From: Clostridiales bacterium
GTDB lineage: Bacteria > Bacillota > Clostridia > Lachnospirales > Lachnospiraceae
Assembly: GCA_019418195.1 (NCBI GenBank)
Contig: DYCJ01000007.1
Span: 1,827 to 12,327, forward strand
Reading direction: 5' to 3'
DNA length: 10,501 nucleotides
The notes under the pieces were generated by a model. That model saw only the letters and a list, made by a program, of their open reading frames with translations, had not been told where the DNA came from and did not search any database. The translations under genes and the position numbers were made by a program. Numbering within the stretch: the stretch's first letter is position 1; each line of letters opens with the position of its first letter. Below are positions 4,939-10,501 of the stretch, piece after piece.

Positions 4939-6291
4939 CACGCTCATCGGGAACTGGTCCACAGCCCTCACCCGCTTCAATTCATACCCGTTCCCGCACA
5001 ATATTTTCAAATCTCTCGCTAATGTCGCAGGATCGCAGCTGACATATACCACCTTCTCCGGTGCCATCTTCACGATCGTATCCAGCAGCACTTCATCGCA
5101 GCCTTTGCGCGGCGGATCCACCACGATCACATCTGCCCGCGCCGCCTGGCCGTCGTGTTTCCGGGTATATTCTTCATAATATCCGGGCAGTACTTCCTCC
5201 GCCTTTCCGACAAAGAACTCTGCGTTCTTAATTCCGTTTATCTGTGCATTCTCCCGCGCGTTATGGATTGCCTGCGGTATGATTTCCACTCCGTACACTT
5301 TCTTTGCACGTTGAGCCAAAAATAACGAGATCGTACCGATCCCGCAGTAGAGATCCCACACAGTCTCGTTTCCTTTCAGATCCGCGTATTCCAAGGCAAG
5401 TGAATAAAGTTTTTCCGTCTGGACCGGATTGACCTGATAAAAGGACAAGGGCGAAATCTGATATCTGATCTTGCCGATATAATCTGTGATATAACTCTGT
5501 CCCCACAGCACCTCATAGGAATCTCCCATGATCACGTTTGTCCGGCGTGTGTTCACGCTGACCGTAATGCTGGTCATTCCCGGAATCTTTGTCAAAGCCT
5601 TGATCAAGTCATCCGCATGAGGGATTTCCGTGCCGTTTATCACAAGACAGACCATGATCTCCTTCGTCGTAAACCCATAACGGATCAGAGCATGACGGAT
5701 CAAGCCTTTTCCGGTCTTCTCATCATAGGAGAGGACTTTATATTTCTTCATAAATGCTAAAATGATCTCCAGGATATCCTTGTTTACAGGTACTCCAAGA
5801 GCACAGTCCGTATTTGCGATGATATCATGGGTCCGTCCGGCGTAAAATCCGGTGACCGGGTTTCCTTCCTTATCCGTTCCGAACGGAAACTGAGCTTTAT
5901 TGCGGTATCCAAAAGGGAGCTCCATGCCGATGACCGGTTCCATGACCTGATCGATCAGCTCCGGTGCAAAACCACCAATGCGTTCCAGATTGCCCCGGAC
6001 TTTCTGCTCCTTGAATACAAGTTGTCTGTCATAGGACATTTCCTGGATCTGACACCCGCCGCACTGACGCGCGAACCTGCATTTTGGCTCCACCCGGTAC
6101 GGGGACGGCTCGAGCACCTGCATGAGCCTTGCATAGCCGTAATTTTTCTTTGCCTTTATGACTTTTACTTCTGCTTTGTCACCGATCACGGCATCCTTCA
6201 CAAAGAGTGTATAGCCGTCAGCTTTTCCGATGCCTTCACCGCCTGCACCGATATCCGTGATCTCGATAACTGCCGTATCATTTTTCTGCAT
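4897..6291 (-). CDS. rlmD: 23S rRNA (uracil-C5)-methyltransferase RlmD/RumA
   Basis: A 464-residue SAM-dependent enzyme that makes 5-methyluridine in 23S rRNA. A TRAM RNA-binding domain covers ~1-62. Four cysteines (C71, C77, C80 and C163) fit the [4Fe-4S] cluster seen in E. coli RumA. The Rossmann methyltransferase domain has SFYQVN (283-288), DLYCGIGT (313-320), VVDPPRKG (390-397), the catalytic cysteine C419 in VSCDPAT, and E454 in HVETVV as the likely general base. All key residues are present, so the ICE insertion should not have inactivated it. It starts one base after the yhaM stop, with GGGAG as ribosome site. Clostridia carry several RumA-like paralogues, so RlmCD or another m5U target is possible. 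Confidence 0.92.
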   Translation of the reverse strand: MQKNDTAVIEITDIGAGGEGIGKADGYTLFVKDAVIGDKAEVKVIKAKKNYGYARLMQVLEPSPYRVEPKCRFARQCGGCQIQEMSYDRQLVFKEQKVRGNLERIGGFAPELIDQVMEPVIGMELPFGYRNKAQFPFGTDKEGNPVTGFYAGRTHDIIANTDCALGVPVNKDILEIILAFMKKYKVLSYDEKTGKGLIRHALIRYGFTTKEIMVCLVINGTEIPHADDLIKALTKIPGMTSITVSVNTRRTNVIMGDSYEVLWGQSYITDYIGKIRYQISPLSFYQVNPVQTEKLYSLALEYADLKGNETVWDLYCGIGTISLFLAQRAKKVYGVEIIPQAIHNARENAQINGIKNAEFFVGKAEEVLPGYYEEYTRKHDGQAARADVIVVDPPRKGCDEVLLDTIVKMAPEKVVYVSCDPATLARDLKILCGNGYELKRVRAVDQFPMSVHVETVVGLQRKNT

Positions 6292-6292
6292 G

Positions 6293-7237
6293 TTATGCTC
6301 CCGATGTTCTTCTTAAGTTCGACTCAAACAGCTTGTTATAACCTAGCCATTCTGTTCCTGTCTTTCCTTTAAATATCTCGGTCAGAGTCTGCATCTTAGC
6401 ATCCGCATTGTCTGCCAGGTTAAGCGCCATAGCTTCTGCCAGAGCCGGTTTCTTCGGAGACCCGTACTCCAGTTCCCCGTGGTGAGCGATGATGCAGTGC
6501 TTCAGCTCATTTGCAAGACGCACCGGGAAATCCGGAATCGAACGGATTGCCTCATCCACCATCTCGACACCGATCACGATATGTCCGATGAGCTGCCCTT
6601 CATCCGTATAGTCATTATCCGGGAACGAAGAAAGCTCCTTTGTCTTGCCGATATCATGGCAGATCGCGGCTGTGATCAGAAGATCCCTGTTCAGGATCGG
6701 ATATGCTCCTGCGAAATAATTGCACATATGAACAACGCTGAGGGTATGTTCCAGAAGCCCCCCCGAGAATCCGTGATGCACGGTCTTCGCTGCTGAATGG
6801 CCTTTGAATCTTCTGATAAACTCCTCATCTTTGACAAAATAAAATTCCAGAAGCTGTTTCAGCCAGGAATTAGATATTTTGCCGATATACGAGGTCAGTC
6901 CGGCATACATTTTTTCTACATTTTTATCTGTTGTCGGCATATAGTCGGCCGGCTCATACTCTCCCTCTTCTGCTCTCCGGATCTGTTTGATATTGAGCTG
7001 GAGATTGCCGTTATAGCTGATCACATCGCCGTAGACTTCAATAAAATCCTTCTCGTCATAATCCGCGATCCCCTGAGAGTTCGGGTCCCAGACCTTACCG
7101 TCCAGGGTTCCCGTCTTATCCTGCAGGATCAGATTATCATATGGTTTCCCGTTCCGTGTCTCCGCGGAACGCTTTCCCCTGCAGAGATAGACATTCCTTA
7201 TTGTCTCGCCTTCATGTAATCCGTTAATATATCTCAT
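6293..7237 (-). CDS. yhaM: 3'-5' exoribonuclease YhaM
   Basis: A 314-residue protein, the same length as Bacillus subtilis YhaM. An OB-fold nucleic-acid-binding domain lies at ~12-88 (NVYLCRGKRSAETRNGKPYD, LDGKVWD, GNLQLNIKQIR). The HD-type metal-dependent phosphohydrolase domain at ~155-310 carries H164 (LLEHTLSV), the paired H194-D195 (AICHDIGKTKEL), H219, H252-H253 (IIAHHGELEYGSP) and a late aspartate in LADNADA. YhaM degrades RNA and single-stranded DNA 3' to 5' and takes part in mRNA turnover. I start at ATG 7235-7237, which has GAGG 6 nt upstream. A frame extension upstream to 7438 overlaps the neighbouring gene and is unlikely to be translated. It lies 41 bp after the HtrA-like gene and 1 bp before rlmD. 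Confidence 0.93.
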   Translation of the reverse strand: MRYINGLHEGETIRNVYLCRGKRSAETRNGKPYDNLILQDKTGTLDGKVWDPNSQGIADYDEKDFIEVYGDVISYNGNLQLNIKQIRRAEEGEYEPADYMPTTDKNVEKMYAGLTSYIGKISNSWLKQLLEFYFVKDEEFIRRFKGHSAAKTVHHGFSGGLLEHTLSVVHMCNYFAGAYPILNRDLLITAAICHDIGKTKELSSFPDNDYTDEGQLIGHIVIGVEMVDEAIRSIPDFPVRLANELKHCIIAHHGELEYGSPKKPALAEAMALNLADNADAKMQTLTEIFKGKTGTEWLGYNKLFESNLRRTSGA

Positions 7238-7278
7238 GTTGATCCTCTTTCTATAATTAATGTTTTTGCCCCATACTG

Positions 7279-8595
7279 TTACTCTTTGCTTCCTACCGTC
7301 ACAGTAAACCTCACATCCACATATCCGTCTGCTCCGAGACGCATACCCCTGACTAAGACCTGTCTGCCGGCCTTGATCTGAAGGACTGCACTCTGATATG
7401 TCACGATACTGGACACACTCTCTTCCCCGACCTGACAAATGATATCGCCGCTCTGGATTCCCGCCTCCATTGCCGGCGAATCCGGATCCACATCTACCAC
7501 ATAGACCCCTGACGGCATTCCCTGCTCTTCCTCAAGTTCCTTTGTGACCGTAGTCCCATAAATCCCGATGTATGGCACGCTCTCGCCATTAGCCAGGATC
7601 TCTATAGCTGATTTCAAATCAGAAATAGCATACGCATTTGCCACATTACTATCGTTATCATCCCAGACAGACTGCGAGATAAGTCCTATGACCTCTCCCT
7701 CTATATTAAACAATACGCCTGTACCCGACGTCTCTGACACGATATCAGTCGCAAGCACATCACATTCACCGTCGAAAAAAGCGGTTTTGTAATCTGTTGA
7801 ACTGATCAGCCCGTAGCTCATTCCGTCAGAGTATCCAAACATACTGCCAAGAGCCATTACAATATCTCCCTGCTTCACCAGGTTCGAATTTCCGAGTACA
7901 GATACTTTGATCGCGTTCCATGTATTATCTGCTATATTTCCGCGCGGTACACTGAACATGGCCAGACCGATATTTGAATCCTGTTTCTTAAGTGCTGCTT
8001 CATAGCTTCTCCCGTCATCAAACGTGACAGCCCACTTGGAAGCATCCGCACAGATCGAGCTGTCCGCAAGGATCAAAAGCTCCTGTCCGTTATCGGCTGT
8101 GATCACCCCTGTTACACTTTTTCCGATGCCGGTCATCTCGGCATCCCAGTCAGTCTGATCGGAAACCTGCCGGACTGTCACTATTCCTTTTCCAGCTTCT
8201 TGCGCTCTTTCATTCATGGAGTCCATGATCTGCTGGTAACTCTCTGCGTCTGCAGTAGTTTCCGGAACTGTTTCTTCTTCCGGTGAGGCATTCTCGTCTC
8301 CCGAAAGCTCTCCGTCTCCTGAAAGGTTCTCGTCTCCCGAAAGATCCTCATCTTCCGGAATGCTCACTGTCTCAAGATTCCCTCTGAAAACATCCTGCAC
8401 CCATGGTTTGAGCGCAAAAAAACCAAGGCAGGCAAAAGCTCCGAGGATCACGCCGTATATCGCGATCCGCACAAGCTGTTTTACGAGTTGCTGCCTGCTG
8501 ATTGGTTTTGGTTTGATCGTCTCTTGTAAGAAAGAATATTTCTTCTCTTCCGGTCTTTCATCCGGTTTTGGAATCTGATCTTTATCGTCTGGCAT
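7279..8595 (-). CDS. Membrane-anchored HtrA-like PDZ protein, probably a pseudoprotease
   Basis: A 438-residue protein: basic cytoplasmic N-terminus (~1-41), one transmembrane segment at ~42-62 (RIAIYGVILGAFACLGFFAL), an acidic linker with four copies of SGDE/SGDG (86-102), a trypsin-like S1C fold (~135-335) and a C-terminal PDZ domain (~343-435, YIGIYG, GVYVVDVDPDSPAMEAGIQ, GDIICQVG). The fold is recognisable from VTGVITADNGQELLIL, FDDGRSYEA, and SGTGVLFNIEGEVIGL. The serine survives at S290, but the usual NNHVV histidine segment reads LADSSI, and the TDLAVLK aspartate position reads IGLAMFS. The triad therefore looks broken, suggesting a scaffold or substrate-binding role. I start at ATG 8593-8595, with GGAGG 10 nt upstream; an ATG at 8646 overlaps the promoter -35. 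Confidence 0.85.
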   Translation of the reverse strand: MPDDKDQIPKPDERPEEKKYSFLQETIKPKPISRQQLVKQLVRIAIYGVILGAFACLGFFALKPWVQDVFRGNLETVSIPEDEDLSGDENLSGDGELSGDENASPEEETVPETTADAESYQQIMDSMNERAQEAGKGIVTVRQVSDQTDWDAEMTGIGKSVTGVITADNGQELLILADSSICADASKWAVTFDDGRSYEAALKKQDSNIGLAMFSVPRGNIADNTWNAIKVSVLGNSNLVKQGDIVMALGSMFGYSDGMSYGLISSTDYKTAFFDGECDVLATDIVSETSGTGVLFNIEGEVIGLISQSVWDDNDSNVANAYAISDLKSAIEILANGESVPYIGIYGTTVTKELEEEQGMPSGVYVVDVDPDSPAMEAGIQSGDIICQVGEESVSSIVTYQSAVLQIKAGRQVLVRGMRLGADGYVDVRFTVTVGSKE

Positions 8596-8617
8596 GGATC
8601 TGTTTCCTCCGAATTCT

Positions 8618-8646
8618 AGTATAACCGATTCAGGCGGATAGTTCAA
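8618..8646 (-). promoter_or_regulatory. Sigma-A-type promoter of the HtrA-like/yhaM/rlmD operon
   Basis: On the minus strand TTGAAC (8641-8646) and TATACT (8618-8623) are separated by exactly 17 bp, near the consensus for the housekeeping sigma factor. Transcription would start about 8611, giving a very short leader before the GGAGG at 8606-8610 and the ATG at 8593-8595. It probably drives the whole three-gene host operon and, by read-through, reaches the ICE leader terminator. Confidence 0.75.
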
Positions 8647-8769
8647 TCATTTGGAAAAGACTTTTCTTTATTGAAAGAATGGGGTAGAATATTATGTATC
8701 AATCTGAAATTTCAGTTTGTTTCATACCGGGACAAACTTAGCGCAGACGATATATATAAAGGGGAATAT
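8647..8769 (+). promoter_or_regulatory. mutS2 upstream region with inverted repeats
   Basis: Between the divergent promoter and mutS2 there is a perfect 12-bp palindrome CTGAAATTTCAG (8704-8715), overlapped by AGTTTGT (8714-8720) and ACAAACT (8732-8738), a 7-bp inverted repeat with an 11-nt spacer. Promoter elements for mutS2 are weak: TTGAAA at 8671-8676 with AT-rich TAGAAT and TATTAT near 8685-8695, at poor spacing. The inverted repeats could be a leader hairpin or operator. The mutS2 ribosome site is AAAGGGG just before the ATG. Confidence 0.4.
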
Positions 8770-10501
8770 ATGAATCAGAAAACACTCACCAAACTTGAAT
8801 TTGACAAGATAATCTCACGTCTGGAAGAAGAGGCCGGATCTTTTCGCGGCAGGCAGTTATGCCGGCGTCTGAAACCCATGACAGACCTGGAGAAGATCAA
8901 CACATATCAGGAACAGACAGCCGCGGCATATACACGTATTGTCAGGAAAGGACGGATCTCTTTTTCCGACGCCGCGCCTGTGGAAGAGTCTATGAAACGC
9001 CTCGAGATCGGCGGAGCATTGAGTATCTCCGAACTGCTGCGCATCTGCAGACTGCTGGCAAATACGGCGCGCGCGAAATCCTACGGCCGTCACGACACGC
9101 AGGAGGATTCGGCAGACTGTCTTGACGCGTACTTTGACCAGCTCGAGCCACTGACCAGCCTCTCAAACGAAATCGAAAGATGCATCATTTCAGAGGATGA
9201 GATCAGCGATGACGCCAGCAGTACTCTGAAGCATATCCGCCGGAGCATGGGCGGCATCAACGATAAGATCCACACAACCTTAAACGGCCTGGTCAACGGT
9301 TCTCTGCGGACTTACCTGCAGGATCCCATTATTACCATGCGCGGCGACCGCTACTGTATCCCGGTAAAGGCCGAGTACCGCTCACAAGTACAGGGTCTGA
9401 TCCATGACCAGTCTTCTACCGGCTCCACCCTGTTCATTGAACCAATGGCAGTTGTAAAACTGAACAACGACCTGAAAGAGTTGTATGCCAAAGAGCAGGA
9501 GGAGATCCAGGTGATCCTCGCGCGGCTGAGCGAAGAGACTGCGCAATATATCGAAGAAATCCGTGCAGATTACCGCGCCATGACGGATCTGGACTTTATA
9601 TTTGCCCGGGGAGCCCTCGCACTCACAATGAAAGGAAGCCGTCCGGTGCTCAATGAGGAAGGCCGCATCCACATACGGGAAGGCCGCCATCCACTGCTTG
9701 ATGAGAAGACTGTCGTCCCAATCACGGTATCTCTCGGGGAAGGCTTTACACTGCTCATCATCACCGGTCCGAATACCGGCGGTAAGACCGTATCCCTGAA
9801 GACGGTCGGGCTTTTCACTCTGATGGGACAGGCAGGGCTTCATATCCCTGCGGGAGACCGCTCGGAACTGGCCGTATTCCATCAGGTATACGCGGATATC
9901 GGCGACGAACAGAGCATTGAACAGAGTCTGAGTACATTTTCATCACATATGACAAATATCGTTTCTTTCCTGAAGAAAGTGGACGAACATTCTCTTGTAC
10001 TTTTTGACGAGCTGGGAGCGGGTACGGATCCTACGGAAGGTGCTGCCCTCGCCACATCCATCCTCTCTTATCTGCATAAGAGAAATATACGCACAATGGC
10101 GACCACACACTACAGTGAGCTGAAAGTATATGCACTCTCGACGCCGGGCGTGGAGAATGCCTGTTGTGAATTCGACGTGGAGAGTCTCCGTCCCACTTAC
10201 CGGCTGCTCATCGGTATTCCCGGAAAGAGCAACGCATTCGCCATCTCCGGCAAGCTGGGACTGCCCGATTTTATTATCGAAGATGCAAAGAAACGGCTCA
10301 GTGAACAGGATATATCCTTTGAAGATCTGCTCACCGACCTGGAGACAAGCCGCCGGACGATCGAGAAGGAGCGGGAAGAGATCGCCGCTTACCGCCGTGA
10401 AACGGAGGCTCTGAAAGAGCAGGCCGAGAAGCGCCAGGAGAAGCTGGATGAACAGAGAGACCGGATCCTGCGCGAAGCGAATGAAAAGGCCAACGCCATC
10501 C
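8770..10501 (+). CDS. mutS2: MutS2-family protein, 5' part (runs off the window)
   Basis: About 577 residues are present of a family that is usually near 780-790. The frame begins MNQKTLTKLEFDKIISRLEE and stays open to the right edge, so the stop is outside. After a MutS core/lever region, the ABC ATPase has Walker A TGPNTGGKT (~332-340), the DIGDEQSIEQSLSTFSSHM signature region (~376-394) and Walker B VLFDELGAGTDPTEGA (~408-423), followed by ATTHYSELK. A charged coiled coil (~515-577) follows; the C-terminal KOW/Smr nuclease region is not in the window. MutS2 is not a classical mismatch repair protein: family members suppress recombination or act on collided ribosomes as ribosome-rescue factors. 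The ATG has AAAGGGG 5 nt upstream. Confidence 0.95.
   Translation, partial: MNQKTLTKLEFDKIISRLEEEAGSFRGRQLCRRLKPMTDLEKINTYQEQTAAAYTRIVRKGRISFSDAAPVEESMKRLEIGGALSISELLRICRLLANTARAKSYGRHDTQEDSADCLDAYFDQLEPLTSLSNEIERCIISEDEISDDASSTLKHIRRSMGGINDKIHTTLNGLVNGSLRTYLQDPIITMRGDRYCIPVKAEYRSQVQGLIHDQSSTGSTLFIEPMAVVKLNNDLKELYAKEQEEIQVILARLSEETAQYIEEIRADYRAMTDLDFIFARGALALTMKGSRPVLNEEGRIHIREGRHPLLDEKTVVPITVSLGEGFTLLIITGPNTGGKTVSLKTVGLFTLMGQAGLHIPAGDRSELAVFHQVYADIGDEQSIEQSLSTFSSHMTNIVSFLKKVDEHSLVLFDELGAGTDPTEGAALATSILSYLHKRNIRTMATTHYSELKVYALSTPGVENACCEFDVESLRPTYRLLIGIPGKSNAFAISGKLGLPDFIIEDAKKRLSEQDISFEDLLTDLETSRRTIEKEREEIAAYRRETEALKEQAEKRQEKLDEQRDRILREANEKANAI

Noticed and set aside
5827..6372. Plus-strand 181-codon frame opposite rlmD
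   Set aside because: It is antisense to conserved rlmD domains (TRAM and Fe-S cysteines) and shows no domain or ribosome site.
7238..7438. N-terminal extension of yhaM by 67 residues
   Set aside because: The extension overlaps the end of the HtrA-like gene, is Arg/Ser/Cys-rich, and the internal ATG at 7235-7237 gives the standard 314-residue length with a good ribosome site.
9382..9882. Minus-strand 166-codon frame opposite mutS2
   Set aside because: It is antisense to the MutS2 core and Walker A region, which is clearly coding on the plus strand.

Overview
The window looks like a junction between the chromosome of a gut-type Clostridia/Lachnospiraceae bacterium (inferred from gene content, gene order and protein style; no 16S or other marker is present) and one end of an integrative and conjugative element (ICE). 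Bases ~4940-10501 are host: mutS2 on the plus strand (running off the right edge) and, divergently on the minus strand, a membrane-anchored HtrA-like PDZ protein, the exoribonuclease yhaM and the 23S rRNA m5U methyltransferase rlmD/rumA. The three minus-strand genes are closely packed (41 bp and 1 bp gaps) behind a good sigma-A promoter at 8618-8646.

The 3' end of rlmD is a known ICE insertion site. Immediately downstream the content changes to a mobile-element maintenance module, all on the minus strand and read away from rlmD: DUF6075-like protein, a 58-aa DUF3970/YvzF-like protein, ParA, ParB, a RepA_N-type replication initiator and a small DUF6050-like membrane protein. Neighbouring genes overlap or nearly touch (14, 11 and 20 bp overlaps; 9 bp and 1 bp gaps), so they probably form one translationally coupled operon. 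It ends at a symmetric hairpin terminator at 837-872. The operon's leader (4648-4896) has a perfect 18-bp palindrome and an intrinsic terminator just before the first gene, which suggests insulation from rlmD read-through or attenuation.

The most striking sequence feature lies inside repA: nine consecutive, gap-free 23-bp units (1721-1927) with a higher-order 69-bp period. As 23 is not a multiple of three, the array is translated as a 23-residue protein repeat. This fits the RepA_N pattern of an iteron origin embedded in the initiator gene, so it is a strong candidate for the element's oriV.

The left edge (1-835) holds a second minus-strand unit: an XRE-family regulator with an inverted repeat overlapping its own promoter, a hairpin just after its stop, a small ORF that appears to be cut by an in-frame amber codon, and an intrinsic terminator at 59-104. 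The relaxase, type IV secretion genes, recombinase and the other attachment site are not in the window and would lie to the left.
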